From Pectobacterium actinidiae (lineage in GTDB: Bacteria > Pseudomonadota > Gammaproteobacteria > Enterobacterales > Enterobacteriaceae), in the NCBI RefSeq assembly GCF_000803315.1, contig NZ_JRMH01000001.1, positions 1,302,001 to 1,366,000 of the forward strand: DNA of 64,000 nucleotides, read 5' to 3'. Positions 44,955 through 54,257 of the stretch are shown here, piece after piece (within the stretch, counting starts at the first letter, position 1; each line of letters starts with the position of its first letter). Both the position numbers and the translations under genes were made by a program. Under the pieces are notes generated by a model. It made no database searches. It was not told the origin of the DNA and was given only the letters and a program-made list of their open reading frames with translations.

Positions 44955-46466
44955 ATGGAAACCGTATCTAACTTCATTCAGGGGGCGATTGCCTCCAGCA
45001 ACAGCCAACGCTACGCCGCGGTGTATAACCCAGCGACGGGCGAGCAGATTCGCCAGGTTGTGATGTCTGATAAGGCGGAGGTCGAGCAGGCGATTGCCAG
45101 CGCGGCAGCAGCATTCCCTGCGTGGTCAAAACACTCTCCGCTACGCCGTGCGCGCGTATTGTTTCGCTTCAAAGCACTACTGGAAGAACGAATGGATACA
45201 CTGGCCCGGCTGATTTCACAGGAGCACGGCAAGGTCTATTCCGATGCCGTGGGGGAGGTGACGCGCGGTCTGGAAGTGGTTGAGTTTGCCTGTGGGATTC
45301 CACATCTGCAAAAAGGCGAACACTCGGCGAATGTCGGCACCGGGGTGGATAGCCATTCGCTCATGCAGCCGCTTGGCGTGTGCGTCGGGATTACGCCGTT
45401 CAACTTCCCGGCGATGGTGCCGATGTGGATGTTCCCGATTGCGCTGGCGACCGGTAATACCTTTGTGCTTAAGCCGTCGGAAAAAGATCCGTCACTCTCG
45501 CTGCTGTTAGCGCAGCTGCTGAAAGAAGCGGGTCTGCCGGATGGCGTCTTTAACGTTGTTCAGGGCGACAAAGAAGCGGTCGATGTTCTGTTGACCGATC
45601 CGCGCGTGCAGGCGGTAAGTTTTGTGGGGTCGACGCCAGTCGCGGAATACATTTATCAGACGGCATCGGCGCACGGCAAACGCTGTCAGGCGCTGGGCGG
45701 GGCGAAAAACCACTGCATCCTGATGCCGGATGCCGACATGGACATGGCTGCCAGCGCGATCATGGGCACGGCGTTTGGTGCGGCAGGCGAGCGCTGCATG
45801 GCGCTGTCGGTGGTGGTGGCCGTTGGTGATGACACGGCGGACGCGCTGAATCAGCGTCTGAATGCACAGATCAACGCAATGCGCGTTGGGCCGGGTTTGG
45901 TGGACGGTCAGGAGAATGAAATGGGGCCGGTGATCAGCGCACCGCACCGGGCGAAGATTGCCGACTATATTCAAAGTGGCGTCGAGCAGGGCGCGACGCT
46001 GCGCATTGATGGCCGTACGCTGTCTGTACAGGGGCATCCGCAAGGTTACTTTATCGGACCGACGCTGTTCGATAATGTCACGCCGGAGATGAAAATCTAT
46101 CAGGAAGAAATTTTTGGCCCGGTGCTGTCCGTGGTGCGCGTACCGGATTACCAGACGGCGGTGACGCTGATTAACAACCATGAATATGGCAACGGCACCG
46201 CTATTTTTACCCGCGATGGTGAAACGGCACGCCAGTTCTGCGAAGAGGTGCAGGCAGGCATGGTCGGCGTGAACGTACCGATTCCGGTGCCGATGGCATT
46301 CCACAGCTTTGGCGGCTGGAAACGCTCTATTTTTGGGCCGCTCAATGTTCACGGCAATGATGGTGTGCGCTTCTACACCCGCATGAAAACCGTTACCAGC
46401 CGCTGGCCCGCCAGCGTCCGTCTGGAGCACCACACCAGCAGCTTCGTCATGCCCACGCTGGAGTGA
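44955..46466 (+). CDS. iolA: Methylmalonate-semialdehyde dehydrogenase (CoA-acylating)
   Basis: 503 residues, aldehyde dehydrogenase fold. The catalytic Cys is C281 in GAAGERCMAL, with GITPFNFPAMVPMWMFP and FVGSTPVAEYIY typical of MmsA/IolA. It oxidises malonate semialdehyde (or methylmalonate semialdehyde) with NAD+ and CoA to acetyl-CoA (or propionyl-CoA) and CO2, the last step of inositol breakdown. ATG 44955, with AAAGGTG upstream. It has its own upstream operator and is separated from iolD by 408 bp. Confidence 0.94.
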   Translation: METVSNFIQGAIASSNSQRYAAVYNPATGEQIRQVVMSDKAEVEQAIASAAAAFPAWSKHSPLRRARVLFRFKALLEERMDTLARLISQEHGKVYSDAVGEVTRGLEVVEFACGIPHLQKGEHSANVGTGVDSHSLMQPLGVCVGITPFNFPAMVPMWMFPIALATGNTFVLKPSEKDPSLSLLLAQLLKEAGLPDGVFNVVQGDKEAVDVLLTDPRVQAVSFVGSTPVAEYIYQTASAHGKRCQALGGAKNHCILMPDADMDMAASAIMGTAFGAAGERCMALSVVVAVGDDTADALNQRLNAQINAMRVGPGLVDGQENEMGPVISAPHRAKIADYIQSGVEQGATLRIDGRTLSVQGHPQGYFIGPTLFDNVTPEMKIYQEEIFGPVLSVVRVPDYQTAVTLINNHEYGNGTAIFTRDGETARQFCEEVQAGMVGVNVPIPVPMAFHSFGGWKRSIFGPLNVHGNDGVRFYTRMKTVTSRWPASVRLEHHTSSFVMPTLE

Positions 46467-46553
46467 GGATGTGTCATGAAAGAACTAAACCTCCGGCTGG
46501 CTTATTACGATAAATAGTTGTGCAGATTTTTATTGTATTTCTTTTCACGTAAA

Positions 46554-46793
46554 AAATTGCGCTGAGGTGGCGTGACCGTCGGGTGAGCGACAAGGATGTC
46601 GCGAAAGCCAGTGCCGTGCTGGGAGCACGTCACTGGTGGCCCGGGCTACGGGCACGAACGCCGAAGGTATCGCGTAGCGACGCAATTTCCCGTGGAAAAG
46701 CCTGGGGTCATGGGGCAGCGGCGATTGAGCTGCCCCGTGTCGGGCGTGTGCGGTAGTGTGGAAAAGAAGTAGTTTGCGTAACACGCACGAAAC
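46554..46793 (+). repeat. Structured repeat element, copy 1 (covarying stems)
   Basis: A 240-bp element aligned with copy 2 at 48885-49119. Stems: P1 AAATTGCG (46554-46561) with CGCAATTT (46681-46688); P2 CGTGACCGT (46571-46579) with ACGGGCACG (46648-46656, one mismatch); P3 GCGAC (46587) with GTCGC (to 46602); P4 CCAGTG-C-CGTGC (46608-46619) with GCACG-T-CACTGG (46625-46636); P5 GGGGCAGC (46712-46719) with GCTGCCCC (46729-46736). P2 encloses P3 and P4. The linker 46662-46680 (GAAGGTATCGCGTAGCGA...) is nearly identical in both copies. Function unknown. Confidence 0.85.
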
Positions 46794-46807
46794 TTTATGC
46801 CGACTGA

Positions 46808-46826
46808 CATAGAAATCGTTTCTATG
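46808..46826. promoter_or_regulatory. Perfect palindrome before iolD, possible operator
   Basis: CATAGAAA-TCG-TTTCTATG is a perfect 8-3-8 inverted repeat, 49 bp before the iolD start. It keeps GAAA/TTTC halves like the IolR candidates but with a shorter centre, so a different arrangement or another regulator is possible. Confidence 0.5.
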
Positions 46827-46874
46827 GCCAGCACGGTGGCTAGCCGTCTGGATAAAACAGGTAGGAGTGGATCA

Positions 46875-48806
46875 ATGGATACGTGTCGCATCACCATGGC
46901 GCAGGCGCTGGTCAGGTTTCTCAACCAGCAATACCTCAGCGTAGACGGTGAAGAATCCCCCTTTGTGCAGGGCGTCATGACCATTTTCGGTCACGGTAAT
47001 GTGCTGGGCATCGGTCAAGCGCTGGAGCAGGAGGCGAATCGTCTCACTGTGCATCAGGGGTGCAACGAACAAGGAATGGCGCATATCGCCGTTGGGTTCG
47101 CTAAGCAGCACAAGCGGCGGAAAATCTATGCGGTGACCTCATCGGTGGGGCCGGGCGCAGCAAATATGGTGACTGCTGCGGCGACCGCCACCGCCAACCG
47201 TATTCCGGTGTTACTACTGCCCGGCGATCTCTTTGCCTGCCGCCAGCCAGATCCGGTGTTGCAGCAGGTCGAGCAATATCACGATCTGTCGATTAGTACC
47301 AATGACTGCTTTAAACCGGTGTCCCGCTATTGGGATCGCATTAATCGCCCTGAACAACTTATGAGTGCACTGATTAACGCCATGCGCGTGCTGACCGATC
47401 CGGCTGATACCGGTGCGGTAACGCTGTGCTTACCGCAGGATGTGCAGGCAGAAGTTTGGGATTATCCGGCATCGTTTTTCCGCAAACGCGTCCATCATCT
47501 CGAACGCCGTCCGCCGGATGCGGCACGACTGGATGAGGCGGCAGCGCTGATTGCGAAAAAGCGTCGTCCGATGCTGATTTGCGGCGGCGGTGTGCGTTAT
47601 TCCGGCGCACATGATGTGCTGGCGCAGTTTGCCGAGCAGTTTGCGATTCCGTTTGGCGAAACGCAGGCAGGCAAGGGCGCGATTGTTTCCTCACATCCGC
47701 TGAACTGCGGCGGCATTGGCGTGACGGGCGGGCTGGCAGCGAACCGACTGGCGCAGGAGGCAGATCTGATTATCGGCGTCGGGACGCGTTTAACCGACTT
47801 TACTACGGGTTCCAAATCGCTGTTTCAGAACCCGAACGTCGAATTTTTACTGCTTAACGTTGCCGAGTTCGATGCGTTAAAACTGGATGCGCTGCCTTTA
47901 ATCGCCGATGCACGTGTCGGGCTGGAGGCGTTGGCCGAACGGCTGGAGACCGTGTCATATCGTAGTGACTGGCAGCAGACTGTCGAGCAGGCTCGTGCTG
48001 AATGGGAACGCGAGCTACAGCGGCTGTTTACCGTGCAGGATAACGGTGAATTGGTGCCAGAAGTGGTGGATGGTCTGGAAGACAAGCTGGATGAATACCG
48101 CCAGATGCTGAACACCCATCTGACGCAAACGCGCGTGCTGGGCATTCTGAATGAGAAACTGGAAGACAACGCGATTGTGGTGGGGGCGGCGGGTTCGTTA
48201 CCGGGCGATCTACAGCGCGTGTGGCAGGTGAAAACGCCGGACAGCTATCATCTGGAATACGGCTATTCCTGTATGGGGTACGAGATTGCGGCGGCGATTG
48301 GTGCACGCCTTGCGGCACCGCAACAGCCGGTCTACGCGATGGTCGGCGACGGGTCTTATTTAATGCTGCATACCGAACTGCAAACGGCGGTACAGGAGGG
48401 CATCAAAATCACCGTGCTGCTGTTCGATAACGCGGGCTTCGGTTGTATCAACAACCTGCAAATGAGCCAGGGAATGGGCAGTTTCTGTACGGAAAATCGC
48501 TACCGCGATGCGGAGTCGGGGCAACTGCGCGGTGGGCTTATTCCCGTAGATTTCGCCAAGAACGCGGAAAGCTATGGTTGTAAAGCGTGGCGGGTACAGG
48601 ATGAAATCTCGCTAAGGCAGGCGCTGGCTGAATCACGCGAACATCCGGGACCGGTGCTGCTTGATATCAAGGTGCTGCCGAAAACGATGACGCACGGCTA
48701 CGAATCCTGGTGGCGCACCGGCACAGCGCAGGTTGCGGATAATCCAGAGATTGAGGCTGCTGCCAATAGCGTGAAAGCGGCGCTCTCACATGCCCGTCAG
48801 TATTAA
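46875..48806 (+). CDS. iolD: 3D-(3,5/4)-trihydroxycyclohexane-1,2-dione hydrolase
   Basis: 643 residues from ATG 46875 with AGGAG 7 bp upstream; an upstream in-frame start would include the palindrome. It is a ThDP-dependent enzyme of the acetolactate synthase fold. The ThDP motif is GDGSYLM...N near 494-520, and the N-terminal Glu site is in [13 protein letters not shown]. It opens the diketo ring made by IolE to 5-deoxyglucuronate. It is flanked on both sides by copies of the structured repeat. Confidence 0.94.
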   Translation: MDTCRITMAQALVRFLNQQYLSVDGEESPFVQGVMTIFGHGNVLGIGQALEQEANRLTVHQGCNEQGMAHIAVGFAKQHKRRKIYAVTSSVGPGAANMVTAAATATANRIPVLLLPGDLFACRQPDPVLQQVEQYHDLSISTNDCFKPVSRYWDRINRPEQLMSALINAMRVLTDPADTGAVTLCLPQDVQAEVWDYPASFFRKRVHHLERRPPDAARLDEAAALIAKKRRPMLICGGGVRYSGAHDVLAQFAEQFAIPFGETQAGKGAIVSSHPLNCGGIGVTGGLAANRLAQEADLIIGVGTRLTDFTTGSKSLFQNPNVEFLLLNVAEFDALKLDALPLIADARVGLEALAERLETVSYRSDWQQTVEQARAEWERELQRLFTVQDNGELVPEVVDGLEDKLDEYRQMLNTHLTQTRVLGILNEKLEDNAIVVGAAGSLPGDLQRVWQVKTPDSYHLEYGYSCMGYEIAAAIGARLAAPQQPVYAMVGDGSYLMLHTELQTAVQEGIKITVLLFDNAGFGCINNLQMSQGMGSFCTENRYRDAESGQLRGGLIPVDFAKNAESYGCKAWRVQDEISLRQALAESREHPGPVLLDIKVLPKTMTHGYESWWRTGTAQVADNPEIEAAANSVKAALSHARQY

Positions 48807-48884
48807 ATGATTTCCCCTACATCACTATCCTTTATCTACAAATAACGGAAGGCGAAAGTGGGGGGGGCTGTAATCCGGCGTAAG

Positions 48885-49119
48885 AAATTATGCTGAGGAG
48901 ATAGCAGGTTTAGGATGAGCCGCATGGACGCGGCGAAAGCTTGCGCCACGCCGGGAGCGTGTCGCAAGCGGTCCGTTAAGCCTGATACCGACGAAGGCAT
49001 CGCGTAGCGACATAATTTAGCCGGAAAGCCAGGGTTCGCAGGGCGGCGGCGACTGAGCGCCCTGCGTCGGGCGCGTGCTACGAGGTGGCATGTAATGACA
49101 GCATTGTGGCGCACGAAAC
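48885..49119 (+). repeat. Structured repeat element, copy 2 (covarying stems)
   Basis: 235 bp, same orientation as copy 1. Stems: P1 AAATTATG (48885-48892) with CATAATTT (49011-49018); P2 CAGGTTTA (48905-48912) with TAAGCCTG (48977-48984, one G-U); P3 GCCGC (48919) with GCGGC (to 48934); P4 CTTGCG-C-CACGC (48940-48951) with GCGTG-T-CGCAAG (48957-48968); P5 GCAGGGCG (49038-49045) with CGCCCTGC (49058-49065). Conserved parts are the P3 loop AWGGAY, the P4 loop YGGGA, GCGAAAGC, GAAGGYATCGCGTAGCGAC, the P5 loop GGCGAYTGA and the end GCACGAAAC. Confidence 0.85.
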
Positions 49120-49222
49120 CGTCTCCTCGTTCGCATAAAATGTGACGAAGAGAAAGCTTGTGCAGATGAAGTTTGCGATCTTTAGTGCTGCCTAATTCTT
49201 ACTCTAGACACCCGAATCGAAT

Positions 49223-49239
49223 TGAAACATCCATTTCAT
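49223..49239. promoter_or_regulatory. Candidate IolR operator upstream of iolG
   Basis: TGAAACATCCATTTCAT has perfect TGAAA/TTTCA half-sites with a 6-bp centre. It matches the iolA-side candidate at 13 of 17 positions. A further TTTCATTT follows at about 49253. It lies about 320 bp before iolG. Confidence 0.55.
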
Positions 49240-49558
49240 TTTCAAACCGCAGTTTCATTTTTCCTCCCGTTGAACGCCAGTACCTAACCGATCCCCTGAT
49301 ACTCATGTATATCCCCACAAACGTTCTCACGCGATGTGTGATTGGGGTTGCAGAAAACCGCGAAGATGTCATGAAAATGTTAACTCACGCGCAAAAACAT
49401 AATTTTCAATTTATACAAAACTGAAATAAATGTTTTATTTTATCTATCAGGATTTGCGGTAAAGAGCGGGTGATGGGGCTGGGAAGAATGCGACTAGCCG
49501 TTATCCGTCACTTTTTCAGTCTGGCATTACACGCCACTCAGGCAGCAAGGGAGCATCT

Positions 49559-50545
49559 ATGTTTAACATCGCTTTACTGGGCGCGGGCCGCATCGGTCAG
49601 GTCCATGCAGTGAACATCGCGGCACACAAAGAAACCAACCTGTACGCGGTGGTCGATCCCAACCCGGCAAATGCCACGGCGCTGGCAGAACGTTATCACA
49701 CCAAAGTAAAAACGGTTGACGAGGTCATGAACGATCCGGCGGTACACGCCGTCCTGATTGCCTCCGCGACCGACACGCACGCGGACTTGATTGAGCTGGC
49801 TGCCAAACACGGCAAAGCCATTTTCTGTGAAAAACCGGTGCATCTGGATATTGCCCGTGTACGCGACTGCCTGACCGTCGTCAAACAGCAGAACGTGCCA
49901 TTGTTTGTGGGCTTCAACCGCCGCTATGACCCGCAATTTCGCCGTGTCAAAACGTTGGCGGGCGAAGGCCGCATCGGCAAGCCGGAATCGCTTCTGATTA
50001 TCTCCCGCGATCCGTCGCCGCCGCCTGCTGAGTATGTCCGCGTTTCCGGCGGTATGTTCCGCGATATGACGATCCATGATTTCGATATGGCACGCTTCAT
50101 TATGGGCGAAGAGCCTGTGTCGGTCTTTGCACAAGGCAGTAATCTGGTCGATCCGGCGATTGGTGAAGCGGGCGACATCGATACCGCGTTTATCGTGCTG
50201 AAATTTGCTTCTGGCGCGATGGCAACCATCGTCAACAGCCGCCGTTCCGGCTACGGCTACGATCAGCGTCTCGAATTGCATGGCGCGAAAGGCGTGCTCA
50301 GCGCGGGCAACATCCGCGAAAACGTGGTCGAGCAGTGGACCGATGACGGCTGTCTGGCGGCGAAACCCGAATACTTCTTCCTGCAACGCTATCACGCCGC
50401 CTACGCGGCAGAGTGGCAGCACTTTGTCGATGTGCTGAATGGCCGCACGCAGCCGGAATGCTCCGGGCTTGACGGTGAGCGTGCGCTGAATCTGGCGGAT
50501 AAAGCCTTTGAATCACTGGCTCAAGGCAAGGAGGTCGCCGTGTAA
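49559..50545 (+). CDS. iolG: myo-Inositol 2-dehydrogenase
   Basis: 328 residues, Gfo/Idh/MocA family. The Rossmann motif GAGRIGQVHAVN is at the N-terminus, EKPVHLD carries the catalytic Lys, and GMFRDMTIHDFDMARF holds the active-site Asp/His. It oxidises myo-inositol to 2-keto-myo-inositol with NAD+. It starts a run of eight same-strand genes to iolB. ATG 49559 follows GGGAG. Confidence 0.92.
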   Translation: MFNIALLGAGRIGQVHAVNIAAHKETNLYAVVDPNPANATALAERYHTKVKTVDEVMNDPAVHAVLIASATDTHADLIELAAKHGKAIFCEKPVHLDIARVRDCLTVVKQQNVPLFVGFNRRYDPQFRRVKTLAGEGRIGKPESLLIISRDPSPPPAEYVRVSGGMFRDMTIHDFDMARFIMGEEPVSVFAQGSNLVDPAIGEAGDIDTAFIVLKFASGAMATIVNSRRSGYGYDQRLELHGAKGVLSAGNIRENVVEQWTDDGCLAAKPEYFFLQRYHAAYAAEWQHFVDVLNGRTQPECSGLDGERALNLADKAFESLAQGKEVAV

Positions 50546-50619
50546 TCCTATCGGCACATCGCGTTTTACCTGCTTTCAACCCTACACCCATACTCATAAC
50601 AGAAGCAGAGAAAAGACAT

Positions 50620-51558
50620 ATGAAAAAGATCATCAGCGTTTCCGCAATCGCCATCGCACTGGGTCTGTCTGGTCTTGCTCAGGCCCAAAATGAACAAATC
50701 GTTTTCAGTACGCCGAATCTCGCTATGCCGTTTGAAGTTCACATGCAGCGCACCGCCGTTAAAGCCGCCAAAGAACTGGGCGTGAATTTGCAGGTGTTGG
50801 ATGGACAGGGTAGCTCGCCGAAGCAGGCCGCCGATTTGGAAAATGCCATCACGCGTGGGGCACAGGGCTTCGTGGTGTCACCGAATGACGTCAACGCGGT
50901 TTCCAGTGCCGTGGCTGAAATCCAGGATGCCAAGCTACCGGTGGTGACGCTGGATCGTTCGGTAAAAACGGAAAAAGCGGTGCCGCACTTTGGTGCCAAT
51001 AACTATAAAGGCGGTCAGGCGATTGCCGACTATGTCAAAACTAAATTCCCAAATGGTGCAGAGATTATTCTGCTGACCGGTCAGCCAGGTTCTTCTTCTA
51101 ACATCGAGCGCACGCAGGGGATTCGCGACAGCCTGAAAGCGGGTGGGAGCAAATACCACATCGTCGCTGACCAGACGGGGAACTGGATGCGTTCCGAAGG
51201 GATGCGCATCGTGGAAAGTGTTTTTCCTTCGCTGCCTAAACGCCCGCAGGTGATCCTCTCTGCGAATGACGACATGGCGCTGGGGGCGATTGAAGCGTTA
51301 CAAGGGCAAGGTCTGAAACCCGGTGACGTGATGGTGACTGGCTTTGATGCCGTGCCGGAAGCGCTGGCTCGCGTACGTGACGGCTGGTTGGCGGTAACTG
51401 CCGATCAGCGTCCGGGCTACGCGGTAACGACCGCACTGACGCAGTTGACCAATAACATCCGCACTAAAGCGCCTATCACCGGGGCAGACTACCAACCGAC
51501 CATGATTACCAAAGATAACCTGAACGATGCCGAACGTATTGGCGAAGCGGGTAAATAA
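50620..51558 (+). CDS. Periplasmic sugar-binding protein of an inositol ABC importer
   Basis: 312 residues with a signal peptide ending LAQA (about residue 22). The body is the RbsB/ribose-type (PBP type 1) fold: QGSSPKQAADLENAITRGAQGFVVSPND, GQPGSSSNIERTQG and LSANDDMALGAIEALQ. Clustered between iolG and the ABC genes, it probably binds myo-inositol or a stereoisomer. Located in the periplasm. Upstream the ribosome site is AGAAAAG. Confidence 0.85.
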   Translation: MKKIISVSAIAIALGLSGLAQAQNEQIVFSTPNLAMPFEVHMQRTAVKAAKELGVNLQVLDGQGSSPKQAADLENAITRGAQGFVVSPNDVNAVSSAVAEIQDAKLPVVTLDRSVKTEKAVPHFGANNYKGGQAIADYVKTKFPNGAEIILLTGQPGSSSNIERTQGIRDSLKAGGSKYHIVADQTGNWMRSEGMRIVESVFPSLPKRPQVILSANDDMALGAIEALQGQGLKPGDVMVTGFDAVPEALARVRDGWLAVTADQRPGYAVTTALTQLTNNIRTKAPITGADYQPTMITKDNLNDAERIGEAGK

Positions 51559-51624
51559 GTCGCTCTCTACATAACAGGTATTCAGCAGGCCGCGTCCGCG
51601 CGGCCTTGCGGGAGGAAGGTAAAC

Positions 51625-53172
51625 ATGACGGAACCCCTACTGAACATTACCAATTTGGCAAAGAGCTTCTCCGGCGTTTGGGCGCTGAGCAACGCACAGT
51701 TGACCGTACAGCCGGGAGAAATTCATGCGTTATTGGGAGAGAACGGCGCGGGCAAATCGACGCTGTTGAAGGCGCTGGCAGGGGCGCAGCCGCAGACCAG
51801 CGGCGATATCTGGTTTGGTGGCGAGACGCTAATGCCGCTCGAATCGCCCGTTGAGCGCCAAAAGCGAGGGATTATCACCATTTATCAGGAGTTTAATCTG
51901 CTGCCAAATATGAGCGTGGCGGAGAACATGTTCCTGGGACGCGAGCCGCAGCGTAGCAGCGTATTCGTGGACGCGATGGCGGTGAATCGCGAGGCGAAAG
52001 CGGTACTGGATTATCTGAAATTGAACATTGCGCCGACGACGCAGGTCGCGCGTTTGAGCGTGGCGCAGCAGCAGATGGTGGAAATCGCCAGAGCGCTGAC
52101 GCTGAACGCCAAGCTGATTGTAATGGATGAACCGTCGGCGGCGCTGAGCGACAGTGAAGTTGACAGCCTGCACCGCGTGGTGCGCGAGCTAAAAGGGCGC
52201 GGTGTGAGCGTGGTGTATGTCACGCATCGGCTGCATGAAGTTTTCCAACTGTGCGATCGGTTTACCGTGTTTCAGGACGGTCGTTACACCGGTTCCGGGG
52301 ACGTCGCCAGCACCAATGTGCAGGAGATTATTCGCCTGATGGTCGGCCGTGACGTGGTGTTTAACCGCCGTCCGCCTTCAGAAACGCATCATCAGGATAA
52401 GCCGGTACGGCTGGCTGTAAAGAGGTTAAGCCGGGAAAAACCGCCGCTGGATGCGCATGGCATCGCGCTAAAGGACATCAACTTTCAGGTGCACGCTGGC
52501 GAAGTACTCGGTATTGCCGGGCTAGTCGGCGCGGGACGTACGGAAATCGCGCGTTGCCTGTTTGGTGCAGACGCATTCTCTACCGGTGAATTTGTGCTGG
52601 ATGACGAACCCTATTATCCCTCCACGCCGCTGCATGCGCTGTCGCAAGGTATCGCGCTGGTGCCGGAAGACCGTAAGAAAGAAGGCGCGGTGCTGGGGTT
52701 GTCGATCAGAGAAAACATCTCGCTATCTAATCTCTCGTCGCTTATGCGCTGGCGCTGGTTTGTCGATACCCGTAAGGAGGATGACCTGATCGAAGCCTAC
52801 CGTCAGGCGCTGCACATCAAAATGGTGAACAGCGAGCAGGAAGTGCGCAAGCTGTCGGGTGGCAACCAGCAAAAGGTGATTCTTGCCCGCTGTATGGCGC
52901 TGAACCCCAAAGTATTGATCGTGGATGAGCCCACGCGCGGCATCGATGTCGGCACTAAGTCCGAAGTGCATCAGGTGCTGTTCGATATGGCTAAACGGGG
53001 CGTCGCCGTGATTGTGATTTCCTCCGACCTGCCGGAGATCATGGCGATTTCCGACCGCATTATCACGCTCAGCGAAGGGCGGATCAGCGGGGAAATTCAT
53101 GGCGATGACGCCACAGAAGAAAAACTGATGACGATGATGGCCATTTGCCACGACGCATTACACGCAGCATAA
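51625..53172 (+). CDS. Sugar ABC importer ATPase (duplicated NBD)
   Basis: 515 residues, two nucleotide-binding domains. The first has Walker A GENGAGKST and its signature and Walker B in VAQQQMVEIARAL...LIVMDEPSAAL. The second has the degenerate GLVGAGRTE and LSGGNQQKVILARC with VLIVDEPTRGID. This is the RbsA/MglA type. It energises import through the next gene's permease. GGAGG lies before ATG 51625. Confidence 0.92.
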   Translation: MTEPLLNITNLAKSFSGVWALSNAQLTVQPGEIHALLGENGAGKSTLLKALAGAQPQTSGDIWFGGETLMPLESPVERQKRGIITIYQEFNLLPNMSVAENMFLGREPQRSSVFVDAMAVNREAKAVLDYLKLNIAPTTQVARLSVAQQQMVEIARALTLNAKLIVMDEPSAALSDSEVDSLHRVVRELKGRGVSVVYVTHRLHEVFQLCDRFTVFQDGRYTGSGDVASTNVQEIIRLMVGRDVVFNRRPPSETHHQDKPVRLAVKRLSREKPPLDAHGIALKDINFQVHAGEVLGIAGLVGAGRTEIARCLFGADAFSTGEFVLDDEPYYPSTPLHALSQGIALVPEDRKKEGAVLGLSIRENISLSNLSSLMRWRWFVDTRKEDDLIEAYRQALHIKMVNSEQEVRKLSGGNQQKVILARCMALNPKVLIVDEPTRGIDVGTKSEVHQVLFDMAKRGVAVIVISSDLPEIMAISDRIITLSEGRISGEIHGDDATEEKLMTMMAICHDALHAA

Positions 53173-53184
53173 CGGAGGTGACGC

Positions 53185-54216
53185 ATGTCCCAGCAGCCGC
53201 TTTCTAAGACCATTACGCCGTCCAATTCGCGTGGACGTTTTGACCCGATTGCCTTTTTTGAACGCTTTGGCGTGTTTATTTTCATGATTCTGCTGCTGAT
53301 CTTCTTTCAGTCGCAGAACAGCAACTTCCTGTCCGAACGCAACATCACCAACATCCTGACCGAAGTCTCCATCTACGGGATCATGGCCGTAGGGATGACG
53401 TTCGTCATTTTGACTGCCGGGATCGACTTGTCTGTTGGCTCTATTCTGGCGGTGTGCGCCATCACCGCCGCTTCGGTGATTAAAGGCGACAACTTCACCA
53501 CCGTCGATCCGGATGCCTGGTACGGCTTGAGCTGGCTGGTTGCATTGGGCGTCTGTCTGGCAATGGGCACCTTCATTGGTTTCCTGCATGGGTTGGGCGT
53601 GACCAAACTGCGTCTGCCGCCGTTCATCGTCACGCTGGGCGGGATGACCATCTGGCGCGGCTTAACGCTGGTGATGAATGACGGTGCGCCAATCGCTGGC
53701 TTTGACCCAGGCTATCGCTGGTGGGGACGGGGAGAAATTCTCGGTATCTCGGTGCCGATCTGGATCTTCGCACTGGTCGCCTTGCTGGGTTATCTCGCGC
53801 TGCATAAAACCCGCTGGGGTCGCTTCGTCTACGCCATCGGCGGCAACACCGAAGCGGCACGGCTGGCAGGGGTGAATGTGCAACGCGTACTGGTCAGCGT
53901 CTACGTGGTGATTGGCTGTCTGGCCGGGCTGGCAGGCTTTATTCTCAGCGCCCGCCTCGGCAGCGCCGAAGCGGTTGCGGGGATCACCTTTGAGCTGCGT
54001 GTTATCGCCTCGGTGGTCATTGGCGGCACCTCGCTGATGGGCGGCTACGGCCGGATTAGCGGCACGATCATCGGCTCGATCATCATGGGTATTCTGATTA
54101 ACGGACTGGTGTTGATGAACGTATCGGCCTACTACCAGCAGATTATCACCGGGTTAATTATCGTGCTGGCCGTGGCGTTCGATACCTACGCCAAGAGCCG
54201 TCGCGGCGCTATCTAA
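53185..54216 (+). CDS. Sugar ABC importer permease
   Basis: 343 residues with about eight to ten membrane helices, RbsC family. Family segments are GMTFVILTAGIDLSVGSILA, GNTEAARLAGVNV and GGTSLMGGYGRISGTIIG. It forms the inner-membrane channel of the inositol importer. It starts 12 bp after the ATPase gene. Confidence 0.92.
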   Translation: MSQQPLSKTITPSNSRGRFDPIAFFERFGVFIFMILLLIFFQSQNSNFLSERNITNILTEVSIYGIMAVGMTFVILTAGIDLSVGSILAVCAITAASVIKGDNFTTVDPDAWYGLSWLVALGVCLAMGTFIGFLHGLGVTKLRLPPFIVTLGGMTIWRGLTLVMNDGAPIAGFDPGYRWWGRGEILGISVPIWIFALVALLGYLALHKTRWGRFVYAIGGNTEAARLAGVNVQRVLVSVYVVIGCLAGLAGFILSARLGSAEAVAGITFELRVIASVVIGGTSLMGGYGRISGTIIGSIIMGILINGLVLMNVSAYYQQIITGLIIVLAVAFDTYAKSRRGAI

Positions 54217-54257
54217 GCCGTACCTATACCGACTCTTTTTTTCGCACCGAGGTGGAT

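Larger units (their letters stand above)
46467..46874 (+). other. Spacer between iolA and iolD
   Basis: 408 bp without a gene. It contains the structured element copy 1 (46554-46793) and, just before iolD, the palindrome at 46808-46826. A track-like reading frame within it is repeat sequence, not a gene. Confidence 0.6.
48807..49558 (+). other. Long spacer between iolD and iolG
   Basis: 752 bp without a convincing gene. It contains the structured element copy 2 (48885-49119) and the candidate operator at 49223-49239. A short reading frame at about 49173-49424 has no family resemblance and no good ribosome site. The iolG promoter probably lies around 49240-49500. Confidence 0.55.

Noticed and set aside
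45507..46433. Long antisense open frame (308 codons) inside iolA
   Set aside because: It is His/Arg-rich low-quality sequence in the shadow of a well-supported dehydrogenase gene, with no family motif or ribosome site.
46545..46784. Open frame on the minus strand across structured element copy 1 (and a similar one at 48836-49114)
   Set aside because: Both frames are translations of the repeat. Changes between copies follow base pairing, not codons, so they are not genes.
49173..49424. 83-codon plus-strand frame between iolD and iolG
   Set aside because: No recognisable domain and no good ribosome site; it spans the candidate operator region.
49574..50422. Long antisense open frame (282 codons) inside iolG
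   Set aside because: It is the complement of a clear Gfo/Idh/MocA gene; the frame results from high GC and codon bias.
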